A DNA stretch of 64,000 bases from Winogradskyella algicola. GTDB taxonomy: Bacteria; Bacteroidota; Bacteroidia; Flavobacteriales; Flavobacteriaceae. The stretch is taken from assembly GCF_005869935.1 (NCBI RefSeq), contig NZ_SZQF01000006.1, positions 124,001 through 188,000 of the forward strand, written 5' to 3'. Under the pieces are notes generated by a model, which saw only the letters and a program-made list of their open reading frames with translations, was not told where the DNA came from and made no database searches. Numbering within the stretch: the stretch's first letter is position 1; each line of letters opens with the position of its first letter. Of the stretch, positions 15,545 through 24,615 are shown piece by piece. The translations under genes were made by a program, and so were the position numbers.

Positions 15545-15628
15545 GTCATTGCGAGCATAAGCATGGCAATCTGTTGAAGTAATAACTAAAAATAAAGAGA
15601 TTGCCACGTCCTTCGTCTTCGCAATGAC
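15545..15628. repeat. Intergenic palindromic repeat, family B (well preserved)
   Basis: GTCATTGCGA (15545-15554) pairs with TCGCAATGAC (15619-15628), and inside it GGCAATCT (15565-15572) pairs with AGATTGCC (15598-15605). The whole forms one long hairpin between two genes on the same strand. A decayed copy is at 12609-12699. Confidence 0.8.
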
Positions 15629-15652
15629 AGTCTAGCCTTTATTTGTTCTCTT

Positions 15653-16126
15653 CTATTGTGGATCTTTTAAGAAAGCATACTTAATTCTAGCCATTTTCAC
15701 CCACTCTTCTATGGCTTCAATCTGTTCTTTGCTGAGTTTAGCATCGCTATGCGTCCAGGTATAGCTAGGTAATGGCATATGGCCTTCTCCAACTTCTTCA
15801 GCTAGTTCTTCTAGTTTGTGATCTTTTTTCTTGTCTGAATAATCATTCCATTTAGATACATTAAAATCTCCTTTACCATGTCTTACATGATCTGCCATCC
15901 AATAATTTACTGGTGTAATATTACTGTACCAAGGATAACGGGTATGGTCGCTATGGCAATCAAAACACGCATTTTTTAAAATTAAATGCACATCTTCAGG
16001 TGGATTTGTATCTGCTATAAAAGCTTCAACCGTAGCAATGTCGCCATCATTCTTTTCTGGTCCAAAAAATTGAGCAATTATAAAAACAACAAGAAGTAAT
16101 AAAGCGATTCTTTTTAAAATTTTCAT
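15653..16126 (-). CDS. Haem-binding-domain protein (single CxxCH, exported)
   Basis: 157 residues with an N-terminal hydrophobic segment (IALLLLVVFIIAQFF) acting as a signal anchor. NACFDCHSDHTRYPWYSNITP (C54, C57, H58) carries a c-type haem site within the family's Haem_bd domain, and VNYWMADHVRHGKGDFNVSKW is also typical. The C-terminal helix ends EEWVKMARIKY. Members of this family are periplasmic, probably redox-related proteins of unknown partner. No cytochrome maturation or respiratory genes lie next to it. Confidence 0.85.
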   Translation of the reverse strand: MKILKRIALLLLVVFIIAQFFGPEKNDGDIATVEAFIADTNPPEDVHLILKNACFDCHSDHTRYPWYSNITPVNYWMADHVRHGKGDFNVSKWNDYSDKKKDHKLEELAEEVGEGHMPLPSYTWTHSDAKLSKEQIEAIEEWVKMARIKYAFLKDPQ

Positions 16127-16152
16127 TTTTGATTAATTTAGAAATCTAAATT

Positions 16153-16293
16153 TACGTCAGTTTGAGTGATTTTCGAAAGAAAATTATATCGAAAACAAGT
16201 AAATTTAGTACAAATTAATTTTCGATACTTTTTTACTTACTCAATGTGTTAAAAAACACTCGACATGAGACAAGGTCGAACTGAGCGAAGCTA
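16153..16293. repeat. Intergenic palindromic repeat, family C, abutting the next start codon
   Basis: It begins CGTCAGTTTGAGTGATTTTC, like 1391, and ends with GGTCGAACTGAGCGAAGC just before an in-frame stop and the TTG start at 16295. It fills the divergent gap between the haem-binding gene and the 16295 gene. Confidence 0.55.
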
Positions 16294-16294
16294 A

Positions 16295-16870
16295 TTGACA
16301 ATTATTTTGACAAAAGCACAACTTTATAAGGAATTAAATTACGTTAACCACTCTCGTGAGAAGCGATTACATTATGCCAATTTGGTATTAAATCAGCCTG
16401 AATTAGTAAAACCACTTCTGAAAATATTATTTGATGTAGATGATAAAATTTCGTGCAGAGCAGCTTGGGTGTTTGAATTTATGTGTGGCGAAAATCTTGA
16501 GGTTATTATTCCGCATTTAGACACCTTTACACAAAACATTTCAAAAGTACACCTAGATCCTGCGGTACGACCAATGGCTAAAATCTGTGAATACTTAATA
16601 ACAGCTTACTACGAAAAACATGAAACAAAGATAAAACTGCACCTTAGCGAATCTCACAAAGAAAAAATTATTGAAGCTTGTTTTGATTGGATGATTAATG
16701 ACGAAAAAATTGCACCTAAAGCCTACTCTATGAATTCGCTTTATTTACTAGGCACAGAATATGATTGGATTCACCCAGAATTGGCAATAATTTTAGAACG
16801 CGATTTTCAAATGCAAAGCTCAGGTTTTAAAGCCAGAGCAAGGCATATTCTAAAAAAAATCAATAAATAG
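16295..16870 (+). CDS. Helical (HEAT-like) repeat protein of unknown function
   Basis: 191 residues, strongly helical, with repeating paired-helix patterns such as LVKPLLKILFDVDDKISCRAAWVFEFM and HPELAIILERDFQMQSSGFKARARHIL, which suggests an ARM/HEAT-like fold. No catalytic motif is visible. It precedes purB in the same direction with a gap of about 110 bases. The frame has a stop at 16292-16294 and no ATG before the internal methionines, so the start must be TTG at 16295 or at 16307. A repeat element ends right at this point and may have displaced the original start. Confidence 0.7.
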   Translation: MTIILTKAQLYKELNYVNHSREKRLHYANLVLNQPELVKPLLKILFDVDDKISCRAAWVFEFMCGENLEVIIPHLDTFTQNISKVHLDPAVRPMAKICEYLITAYYEKHETKIKLHLSESHKEKIIEACFDWMINDEKIAPKAYSMNSLYLLGTEYDWIHPELAIILERDFQMQSSGFKARARHILKKINK

Positions 16871-16872
16871 GA

Positions 16873-16950
16873 TGTAAAAAGTGCAAAGTATTTCAGTTCT
16901 ATTTCTTTCAAACTTTACACTACTTACTTTACACTTTTCAACTTACTTCA
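16873..16950. repeat. Short inverted repeat before purB
   Basis: AAAAAGTGCAAAGTA near 16876 pairs imperfectly with TACTTTACACTTTTC near 16926. It may act as the terminator of the 16295 gene. A TATCTTTG close to 16952-16959 could be the -7 box of purB, but no TTG is at the right distance. Confidence 0.35.
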
Positions 16951-16982
16951 CTATCTTTGATGCTTCTAAAAAACCAACTTAA

Positions 16983-18326
16983 ATGGCACTTACAGCACTT
17001 AGCGCAATTTCACCGATAGATGGCAGATACAGATCTAAAGTAGAGGCTTTAGGTAATTATTTTTCTGAAGAAGCTTTAATAAAATATCGTGTTTTAGTAG
17101 AGATTGAATACTTTATTGCGCTATGCGAATTGCCTTTACCTCAACTAAAATCAGTTTCAACCAGTGTTTTTGAAGATTTAAGAGCCATCTACAAAAACTT
17201 TACACCAGTTGATGCTGCTGCAATAAAAGAGATAGAAAAAGTAACCAATCACGATGTAAAAGCGGTTGAATACTTCATTAAAGAAAAGTTTGATGCCCTA
17301 GGTTTATCTGACCATAAAGAATTTATTCATTTTGGGCTTACATCTCAAGACATTAACAACACTGCAATTCCGCTAAGTATAAAGGAAGCCATGAACGATG
17401 TTTATACTCCTGAATACTTAACCTTACTGAAAAAAATTGAAGACTTAGCAGAGGAATGGAAAGCTATACCAATGTTGGCCAGAACACATGGCCAACCTGC
17501 TTCACCTACACGTTTAGGTAAGGAGATTGACGTGTTTGCGGCAAGATTGAAGGAACAGTTTAACCTTTTAAACGATGTACCAAGTGCTGCTAAATTTGGT
17601 GGTGCGACAGGTAACTTTAATGCGCATAAAGTGGCTTATCCTAATGTAGACTGGAAAGCCTTTGGAACGTCTTTTGTACAAGAAAAGTTAGGTTTACAGC
17701 ACTCGTTCCCAACAACACAGATAGAGCATTACGACCATATGGCTGCTTTATTTGATGCGTTAAAACGCATTAATACTATTATCATAGATCTAGACAGAGA
17801 TATCTGGACATACGTATCTATGGATTATTTTAAGCAAAAGATTAAAAAAGGTGAAGTTGGTAGCTCTGCGATGCCACATAAAGTAAACCCAATAGATTTT
17901 GAAAACAGTGAAGGTAACTTAGGTATTGCCAACGCTATTTTTGAACATCTTTCTGCTAAATTACCAATATCTAGATTACAGCGCGATCTAACAGATAGTA
18001 CAGTTTTAAGAAATGTTGGTGTACCGTTTGGGCACACAATTATTGGTTTTAAATCTACCTTGAAAGGATTAGGCAAATTACTTTTAAATGCTTCTAAATT
18101 TGAACAAGACTTAGAAAACAATTGGGCAGTTGTTGCTGAAGCAATACAAACGATACTGCGTCGTGAAGGGTATCCGAATCCTTATGAAGCATTAAAAGGC
18201 CTTACAAGAACTAATGAAGCAATTACTAAAAAATCAATTTCAGAATTTATTGATACTTTAGAGGTTTCAGATGCTATTAAATCTGAATTGAAAACAATAT
18301 CACCTAGTAATTACACTGGTATATGA
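16983..18326 (+). CDS. purB: Adenylosuccinate lyase
   Basis: 447 residues. It catalyses two steps of purine synthesis: SAICAR to AICAR plus fumarate, and adenylosuccinate to AMP plus fumarate. The fumarase/aspartase superfamily signature GSSAMPHKVNPIDFE lies at about 293-307. TSQDINNTA and ARTHGQPASPTRLGKE supply the other active-site segments. It overlaps the next small gene by four bases (ATGA). purL is elsewhere in the window (59061) and is not part of this operon. Confidence 0.97.
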   Translation: MALTALSAISPIDGRYRSKVEALGNYFSEEALIKYRVLVEIEYFIALCELPLPQLKSVSTSVFEDLRAIYKNFTPVDAAAIKEIEKVTNHDVKAVEYFIKEKFDALGLSDHKEFIHFGLTSQDINNTAIPLSIKEAMNDVYTPEYLTLLKKIEDLAEEWKAIPMLARTHGQPASPTRLGKEIDVFAARLKEQFNLLNDVPSAAKFGGATGNFNAHKVAYPNVDWKAFGTSFVQEKLGLQHSFPTTQIEHYDHMAALFDALKRINTIIIDLDRDIWTYVSMDYFKQKIKKGEVGSSAMPHKVNPIDFENSEGNLGIANAIFEHLSAKLPISRLQRDLTDSTVLRNVGVPFGHTIIGFKSTLKGLGKLLLNASKFEQDLENNWAVVAEAIQTILRREGYPNPYEALKGLTRTNEAITKKSISEFIDTLEVSDAIKSELKTISPSNYTGI

Positions 18327-18550
18327 AACTCTTTCCGATAAGTAAAAATTCTTTAGCACTTCTTTTTGTTGCTGTTATTACTTTTGGTTTTTTTACAGCC
18401 GGAATGTTTGAGGTATTGGATTATTTTATCATTAAAGCTTTATTATTTACACTTTTTGCTGGCTTGCTAGTTCTTGCTTTTGTGCAAGCACTAAAAAATG
18501 ACACCAAAAAAAATCGCCCTGAAGACGAGCTTCAAGACGATTCTAATTAA
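18323..18550 (+). CDS. Small membrane protein translationally coupled to purB
   Basis: 75 residues with two hydrophobic helices (LALLFVAVITFGFFTAGMF and FIIKALLFTLFAGLLVLAFV) and a charged C-terminal tail. Its ATG overlaps the purB stop. No known function; the coupling suggests a conserved pair but not a role in purine synthesis. Confidence 0.65.
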   Translation: MKLFPISKNSLALLFVAVITFGFFTAGMFEVLDYFIIKALLFTLFAGLLVLAFVQALKNDTKKNRPEDELQDDSN

Positions 18551-18570
18551 CATTTTAAATAACTGTCAGT

Positions 18571-19116
18571 TTATTTAAAAAAGTCTGTTATACCATTAAG
18601 GTTTGTATTATCAAAATTCATATCCTTTAATACAGATTGTAAAGACATTAGTTTTCCAGCATTCATATTATCTCCCAATACTCTTGCAACTACAAAACCT
18701 TGATCACTAGCGTTGCCAAAAATAATGAGTTCGTCTACATTATCAACGTCACCTATAAACATTACTTTAAATCGTCCATCCGTACTATTCCCTCCGCGCA
18801 TTAATTCTTCGTAATTAGGATTTTTAAGGATGGTATTTACTTTTGCAAGTTCTAATTCGTATTCCTGTGTATTATTCGCATCTAATCTAAAGGCTAAAAT
18901 GTTTATCTTATCCATTGATTTGTACGCTTCTTCCTGTTCTTTTGTTAGCTCAACTTCTTCAATATTTAGTAAGTCAACAGGTGCATCTATAGATAAGAAG
19001 CCAGGTTTAGGCTCGTTCTCTACAAAGTAAGTTTGCAACGTTGGCCCTTGGTTGCAACTTGTGTAAGCCACAACCAAAAGCAACATTACTATTGATTTTT
19101 TGATTGATTGTATCAT
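18571..19116 (-). CDS. DUF4252 lipoprotein
   Basis: 181 residues with lipoprotein signal ending YTSC (cysteine 21). The body matches DUF4252: LSIDAPVDLLNIEEVELTKEQEEAYKSMDKINILAFR, NPNYEELMRGG, DELIIFGNASDQGFVVARVLGD. The function is unknown. It is the last gene of the ECF sigma operon, with a second DUF4252 gene five bases upstream. Confidence 0.82.
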   Translation of the reverse strand: MIQSIKKSIVMLLLVVAYTSCNQGPTLQTYFVENEPKPGFLSIDAPVDLLNIEEVELTKEQEEAYKSMDKINILAFRLDANNTQEYELELAKVNTILKNPNYEELMRGGNSTDGRFKVMFIGDVDNVDELIIFGNASDQGFVVARVLGDNMNAGKLMSLQSVLKDMNFDNTNLNGITDFFK

Positions 19117-19121
19117 AACTA

Positions 19122-19697
19122 TTAGTCGTTATTGTTTTTATCAGCCTTTTTTAACTGATCACCACCTGGAATATCCATTTGGTTTGTGATTTTAGAAACT
19201 TGTCTTAAATCGATGTCTCCAGTAAGGGTTAATAGAACTGTCTCTATTTCACGCTTTTTTCCGTTTATTTCAATGTCTTGACCTTCTGTAAGTTCTTTCA
19301 ACCCAGTTACAAACATTAATAACTCTTTAACGTGATTTTCATCTTTTCCTTCCTTAACGTAAAATTTAACGGTTTGCTCACCATCTTTTATACGCATTAA
19401 CTCTTCAAGGTCAGATGATTTTAAATACTTATCCACGGTAGCTTTCATGTCTGTAGATATTTTTTCGTCACCTGTAGTAAATACTTTAAGACCTGTAATC
19501 TTTTTTACCATTTCCATGAATTCCTTTGCTTCAGGATCATCTACATCTAGATCTATTGTAGCTAACATTCTGAAAGCTTTTTGAGTAACAACAATTGATG
19601 TTACATCTTTCATGTCTTCATACTTATCAAAGATGCTCTGCGCACCTGATAACATTGGTGCTAAAATAAGCGCGATTATTACAATTACTTTTTTCAT
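19122..19697 (-). CDS. DUF4252 exported protein
   Basis: 191 residues with an ordinary signal peptide (cleavage near SGAQS). DUF4252 features are AFRMLATIDLDVDDPEAKEFM, KYLKSSDLEELMRIKDGEQTVKFYV and LLTLTGDIDLRQVSKI. It is a paralogue of the following lipoprotein, with the secreted form first and the lipid-anchored form second. It is part of the 20712-18571 operon. Confidence 0.82.
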   Translation of the reverse strand: MKKVIVIIALILAPMLSGAQSIFDKYEDMKDVTSIVVTQKAFRMLATIDLDVDDPEAKEFMEMVKKITGLKVFTTGDEKISTDMKATVDKYLKSSDLEELMRIKDGEQTVKFYVKEGKDENHVKELLMFVTGLKELTEGQDIEINGKKREIETVLLTLTGDIDLRQVSKITNQMDIPGGDQLKKADKNNND

Positions 19698-19721
19698 AAT
19701 TCTTTAATTTTTGTGTGTGTT

Positions 19722-20216
19722 TTACTTGTTTTTAAATATTCTGTTTGTTGCTTTTGAAAACTCAGTTAGCCTACTCGCTTCTTCTAAACCTTGATTAAGA
19801 TTATCAGAAACTAAGGTTAATGAATTAAGTTGTTCTTTACCTTCGTTCATTCCTATTGAAACTAGACTTAAAGCTTCCATGGTCTTATTATAGGTTTCCA
19901 TTGCTAATTCTTTTTGTCTTATCTCTTCTTTTGAAGGACCAAGAATTTGCGGAATAATAAGACCTAACATAAGAACCGTGACTGCTGCGACAGAAATCCA
20001 TTGATACATTTTTGTTCTCTTAGGTTTTAATGGAACGTCTTTGGTGTACTGCTCTTGCTGTGCCTGAGAAAAGTATACAAACATAGGTTTGTAATGTTCT
20101 AAATGCGGTGCAACATCACTACCTGTAAAGTAATCTCTTAGCTGAGTTTCTTCTGCCAGTGTTGTCTCTGCATTGTTATACTTTTCTATTAACTTTTCTA
20201 TATTATTTAATACCAT
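19722..20216 (-). CDS. Membrane protein partner of ECF sigma factor (putative anti-sigma)
   Basis: 164 residues. A cytoplasmic N-terminal region (NNIEKLIEKYNNAETTLAEETQLRDYF) precedes one membrane helix (WISVAAVTVLMLGLIIPQIL, about 85-105) and a periplasmic coiled-coil-like tail. It overlaps the sigma gene by 14 bases, the classic arrangement for a sigma/anti-sigma pair. There is no zinc-binding anti-sigma motif, so the role is inferred from position and topology. Confidence 0.65.
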   Translation of the reverse strand: MVLNNIEKLIEKYNNAETTLAEETQLRDYFTGSDVAPHLEHYKPMFVYFSQAQQEQYTKDVPLKPKRTKMYQWISVAAVTVLMLGLIIPQILGPSKEEIRQKELAMETYNKTMEALSLVSIGMNEGKEQLNSLTLVSDNLNQGLEEASRLTEFSKATNRIFKNK

Positions 20217-20712
20217 GTCTATGTGTATTAGTTAATTTTTCTCTTATTGTTTTTCTTGCTCTAGATAGATTAACACGCACTGCGGTTTCATTCATATCTA
20301 GCATTTTAGCTATCTCAGCAAAATCGTACTGTTCTATATCTCTTAGCTGAACTATTATTTTTTGTTGTTCGGGTAAATCTTCCATGATTCGAGATACCCA
20401 ATCTACACTATCTTTAGCTTCAACTTGCTTTTGTAATGACGCATTGTTATCAGTATAATTACTGTGAACAATTTTTAAATTTTGTGCTTGTTTAGATTTT
20501 AGTCTGTCCAAACAAAAATTCTTTGTCATTGTCATAGAGAAGGCTTCAACATTTTTATAATCTTCAATCTTCTCTTTATTCTTCCATAATTTCAACAGTA
20601 TTTCTTGTGTAGCATCTTCAGCTTCTTCTCGCGAAACCAATAAACGCTTGGCTAAACGAAATACTTTATCCTTAAATGGCATTACCAAGCTTACAAAATC
20701 TGCCTGCTTCAT
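20203..20712 (-). CDS. ECF-type RNA polymerase sigma factor
   Basis: 169 residues with region 2 (DKVFRLAKRLLVSREEAEDATQEILLKLW) and region 4 (LPEQQKIIVQLRDIEQYDFAEIAKMLDMNETAVRVNLSRARKTI). First gene of a four-gene operon: sigma, membrane partner, DUF4252, DUF4252. The regulon is unknown. The start is the ATG at 20712, in good agreement with the family N-terminus. Confidence 0.93.
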   Translation of the reverse strand: MKQADFVSLVMPFKDKVFRLAKRLLVSREEAEDATQEILLKLWKNKEKIEDYKNVEAFSMTMTKNFCLDRLKSKQAQNLKIVHSNYTDNNASLQKQVEAKDSVDWVSRIMEDLPEQQKIIVQLRDIEQYDFAEIAKMLDMNETAVRVNLSRARKTIREKLTNTHRHGIK

Positions 20713-20874
20713 TACTTTTTTGATTGGTGGTTAAAGGTGTTTTTTATAGACCTTCAACATTACGACGATACACTTTACAATTTGTTACAAAGTTTTTTTA
20801 TTTGTAATAATGTAAGTAAATTTAGAGTTTTACAGACATAATGTAAAGTATTGCTATTATTAAGAAAAAAAGCT

Positions 20875-22332
20875 ATGAAAACTTTAAAAAAAATTTTTAC
20901 CAAAACATTTATTGTAACCACTTTAATATGCCTAGCTTTTACAAGCTGTTTTGAAGACCAAGACGATAATCTTATTTCTAGTACTGACATTAAAGATTTT
21001 GTATGGAAAGCTATGAATGCCTATTATCTTTACAATAGCAATATTCCTGATTTGTCTAATGATAGATTTGGCATTAATGGTATTAATGACCGTTATGATA
21101 AAACGGAAGAATACCAAGCCTATTTAGACGATTTTGAATCACCGGAAGAATTATTTGAAACTTTAAAGTTTGATACTTTAGACGATTTTAGTGTAATTGT
21201 CCCTAATTATTTTGATATTTTAAACGCTCAACAAGGCACAATATTAACCAATGGATTAGAGTTTAGACTTTATTTTATACCTGGCAGTGATGCGCAACTA
21301 TTTGGTGCTATAACCTTAGTACTTAACAACAGCGTAGCCGATAATCTAGGATTAGTGAGAGGGCAAATTTTTAGAGCTGTAGATGGTGTCAATTTAACAG
21401 TGGAAAACAGAATAGAATTGTTAAGCCAAGATACCTATACCTTAAACTTTGCTAATTATTTAACAAATGGCACTTCTGAAGTAGAAGACGACACCATTGA
21501 ATTAAATGGAGAGAGCATCTCTCTTTCTAAAGAAGCTTATACAGAAAATCCTATCCATATTGCAGAAGTTCTTGATTTTTCTGGTACCAATGTTGCCTAT
21601 CTTATGTATAATGGATTTACCAGCACTTTTGATGGTCAGTTGAATTCTGCATTTGCTCAGTTTCAAGCTGAAGGTGCTGAAGAACTGATCTTAGATTTAA
21701 GATATAATGGTGGTGGTAGCATACAAACTGCTGTGCATTTAGCTAGCATGATTACAGGACAATTTAATGGACAAGTATTTTCCAAACTATTCTATAATGA
21801 TAATCAACAAGTACAGAACAGAGATTACGAATTTACAAATACGTTATCCAATAGTGCCGCTATTAATAGCCTTAATTTAAGTAAGGTTTATGTATTAACT
21901 TCTGCAAGTTCAGCCTCAGCAAGTGAACTAATTATTAATAGCCTCAGACCTTATATTGAAGTTGTACATATTGGTGACACTACAGCAGGTAAAACCCAAT
22001 CTAATAGATTAGTTTTTGACTCTCAAGATTTTGACACACAAAATATAAATGTTGGTCATAACTATGCATTAATTCCCCTAACAGCTAATTCAACAAACGT
22101 AAACGAAATTTTAGTACCAGCATCTGGTCTCATACCTGATATTCCGTATATTGAAACACCGGGAAATTTAGGTAGCTTAGGAACCTCATCAGATCCACTT
22201 TTAGCAACTGCAATTGTAGAAATAACAACAGATGACAGACCTGCCAGTAGAACATTTGAAACGCAAATTAGAACTTTGGAAAGTCAAATTAAATTTTCAC
22301 CTATTGAAAATTTAATGTTTGAAGATCAATAA
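20875..22332 (+). CDS. S41-family (C-terminal processing) peptidase, lipoprotein
   Basis: With the ATG at 20875 (an upstream TTG at 20851 is unlikely) the protein has 485 residues and a lipoprotein signal (FTSCFED). A PDZ-like region around the middle (GLVRGQIFRAVDGVNLT) precedes the protease core: ELILDLRYNGGGSIQTAVHLA, the catalytic serine in VLTSASSASASELI and the lysine in TTAGKTQS. Such proteins are anchored in the periplasm and cleave unknown substrates. It is transcribed alone and ends at a strong terminator. Confidence 0.9.
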   Translation: MKTLKKIFTKTFIVTTLICLAFTSCFEDQDDNLISSTDIKDFVWKAMNAYYLYNSNIPDLSNDRFGINGINDRYDKTEEYQAYLDDFESPEELFETLKFDTLDDFSVIVPNYFDILNAQQGTILTNGLEFRLYFIPGSDAQLFGAITLVLNNSVADNLGLVRGQIFRAVDGVNLTVENRIELLSQDTYTLNFANYLTNGTSEVEDDTIELNGESISLSKEAYTENPIHIAEVLDFSGTNVAYLMYNGFTSTFDGQLNSAFAQFQAEGAEELILDLRYNGGGSIQTAVHLASMITGQFNGQVFSKLFYNDNQQVQNRDYEFTNTLSNSAAINSLNLSKVYVLTSASSASASELIINSLRPYIEVVHIGDTTAGKTQSNRLVFDSQDFDTQNINVGHNYALIPLTANSTNVNEILVPASGLIPDIPYIETPGNLGSLGTSSDPLLATAIVEITTDDRPASRTFETQIRTLESQIKFSPIENLMFEDQ

Positions 22333-22362
22333 AAAAAGCCGCTCATAGAGCGGCTTTTTATC
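22331..22362. terminator. Bidirectional intrinsic terminator
   Basis: AAAAAGCCGCTC, a short loop, then GAGCGGCTTTTT lies between two convergent genes (S41 peptidase and btuB). The A-run and T-run on either side serve both strands. Confidence 0.9.
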
Positions 22363-22364
22363 TT

Positions 22365-24296
22365 TTATAATTTTAAATTAAATCCAAAATTAAATCCTCT
22401 TCCTCTCGTTTCAAACCCAAAAAGCTCTTGGTATTCTTCATTAAAGATGTTGGTTACATTAGCAAATAATGTCATCTTATCCCTAAAAACTTTATGACTC
22501 ACATAAAAATCTGTAATAATAAATGGCTCTAGATTTACTGTTACATTCTCAAAAGTAGTATTATCAAAGAAAATGTCATTCCTATCATCATTAAACTGAT
22601 ATGATAACCCTAAAGTTGTCTTATCACATAATTGATAATCAACTCTTGCATTAATCTTTAACTCTGGAATACGCAAACCTAAGTCTTCATTAACAACCGT
22701 ATAAGTAACATTGGTATTGAGATTTAAATTCTTAATTGCAGATACGTTGGCTACAAACTCTAGACCATTTGCATTGAAGGATTCTTCAATATTTTGATAC
22801 TGAAAAACAAAACCTCCTGTATCAACAAAATCAATAAAATTCTCTTCATTTCTATTAAAATAAACTAAACTTAATGTAGCTTTATTTTCTAAGTGCAGTT
22901 CAGCTCCTATTTCGAATGTATCATTTTCTTCTGGGTCTAGATTTGGATTTCCAAAATTTGGCTCAAATAATTGATATAAGGAAGGTGTTATAAATGCCGT
23001 ACTATAGCTCACCATACCTTTTATATAACCAAAGTCTAGTTTTTCCTTAAAAGAAGGATTTATACTATACACCAAATGGCTACCGTATTCGCTATGGTTA
23101 TTTAAACGCATTCCTGCATTTATATTTAGTCCAAAATCTGAGATATAAACTACATTAACATAAGGATCTGTAATAATAAATGTGGCGTTGTCTGGGTTAA
23201 TAGACTGACTAAAATCAGTTTCACCAAAAGGAATAGAAAAGCTTTCCATCGTATTCTTTTGATAATTAACACCAACAACAGTATAAAACTTATCATTAAA
23301 ATTATAACGGTTGAAGGCATCTACCACTATACTTTGTGCATTAAATGTAGAAGGAAAATCAGACTCTATTTCTCTTTCAACATTATTATAGGCAGCGTTT
23401 AATATTACTGTTCCGTTATTATAATTGTACTCTGGTGATAAGCCTATTCTATACTGGTTAGACGTACTCACATTATCAGCATCCATCATACCGAAGCTAT
23501 CATCAAAATCAGCTTCATAATTATCAAAACTTGTATAGGCTTTAACTTTAAATTCATTATTAAACTTATAACTCAGTTTTAGGTTTCCATTATTACTTTT
23601 AAACTTATCAGACTCGGTTGTATTTTCGATTGCTGATAAGCCATCTGTAGATTGTAGACCAAAACTTGCCAAATAGCTCAGTTTATCAACAGTTCCATTA
23701 ATGGAAATACTATTACTAAAATCCTCTAAAGCATAACTTTTATCTTCTGAAGATCTGTTAGTTCCTACCGTGCTTCTTAGATTGATATTGACTTTCTTTT
23801 TTGAAGCTTCCCTTAATTTAATATTAATAACAGCGGACGCTGCACCTGTACCATACAATGTACTTGAGGCACCTTTTAAAATCTCTATAGACTCTACCTG
23901 ATCTGCATTTAATAAGCGTAAATCATAATCATTTGCAATTTGTGAAGGGTCAGTTACCTGCACTCCATCAATCATAATTAAGACCTGACGATTTCTACCT
24001 CCACGCACAAAATAACTTAGATTTTGACCAGCATTACTTCTAACTCCGTTAATTTCTACACCAACAGTTCTACCAATAATTTCTGCGATACTTTGACCTT
24101 GTAATTTTTCTAATTCTTGGGAAGTGATTTTTGTAATGACTTTACCAGAATTTTCGCGTTTTAGCGCAAAGCGAGAATCTGATAATACAACTTCATCTAG
24201 TTTTTCTACTTTAACTGAATCCTGTTTAATTTGTGCAGATCCAATTGTGAGCATACCTAAACCTAGTATGCTACAAAACAATTTTGTTTTGTTCAT
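22365..24296 (-). CDS. btuB: TonB-dependent vitamin B12 receptor
   Basis: 643 residues: signal peptide, a plug domain (LDEVVLSDSRFALKRENSGKVITKITSQEL, VRGGRNRQVLIMIDGVQV, VESIEILKGASSTLYGTGAAS) and a 22-strand-type barrel ending in GRGFNFGFNLKL with a terminal hydrophobic residue. It transports cobalamin across the outer membrane using TonB energy. B12 specificity is shown by the cobalamin riboswitch in its leader (24413-24590) and by the adjacent ABC importer genes. The leader between riboswitch and ATG is about 115 bases. Confidence 0.93.
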   Translation of the reverse strand: MNKTKLFCSILGLGMLTIGSAQIKQDSVKVEKLDEVVLSDSRFALKRENSGKVITKITSQELEKLQGQSIAEIIGRTVGVEINGVRSNAGQNLSYFVRGGRNRQVLIMIDGVQVTDPSQIANDYDLRLLNADQVESIEILKGASSTLYGTGAASAVINIKLREASKKKVNINLRSTVGTNRSSEDKSYALEDFSNSISINGTVDKLSYLASFGLQSTDGLSAIENTTESDKFKSNNGNLKLSYKFNNEFKVKAYTSFDNYEADFDDSFGMMDADNVSTSNQYRIGLSPEYNYNNGTVILNAAYNNVEREIESDFPSTFNAQSIVVDAFNRYNFNDKFYTVVGVNYQKNTMESFSIPFGETDFSQSINPDNATFIITDPYVNVVYISDFGLNINAGMRLNNHSEYGSHLVYSINPSFKEKLDFGYIKGMVSYSTAFITPSLYQLFEPNFGNPNLDPEENDTFEIGAELHLENKATLSLVYFNRNEENFIDFVDTGGFVFQYQNIEESFNANGLEFVANVSAIKNLNLNTNVTYTVVNEDLGLRIPELKINARVDYQLCDKTTLGLSYQFNDDRNDIFFDNTTFENVTVNLEPFIITDFYVSHKVFRDKMTLFANVTNIFNEEYQELFGFETRGRGFNFGFNLKL

Positions 24297-24412
24297 TTAA
24301 TACATTAATTGCTCGAGAGAACATACAGCGATACTGAGTAAGGCTACTATAAAGACCTAAACTCAATTACCGAGTAAACTTTTATCCCGAAAGTTTGACT
24401 TCATTGTTGAAA

Positions 24413-24590
24413 TTGGCAGGTCTCCTGACTTGCGTCTTGCTGCTGGTCTTCCCAGAAAAAATTCCAGTGACATTGAAGGTAACAACAAGCTTTATAGCTT
24501 ACAGTTGCGGGAACAGTTTTGGATTTTCACCAAATTCCCTTTTAATTCATTCAATAAAAATTGAATAAAACCAGATTTCGGCGTAAAAGT
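24413..24590 (-). ncRNA. Cobalamin (AdoCbl) riboswitch
   Basis: Read on the minus strand, the conserved B12-element blocks come in order: GGTGAAAATCC (24521-24531), the CCGCAACTGTAA box (24499-24510), TGTCACTGG, and the closing GTCAGGAGACCTGCC (24415-24429). It should fold with cobalamin and repress btuB. The 5' limit is approximate. The divergent ABC genes do not carry a second copy. Confidence 0.96.
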
Positions 24591-24615
24591 AATGTAATCT
24601 TAAAAAATGAAAGGT

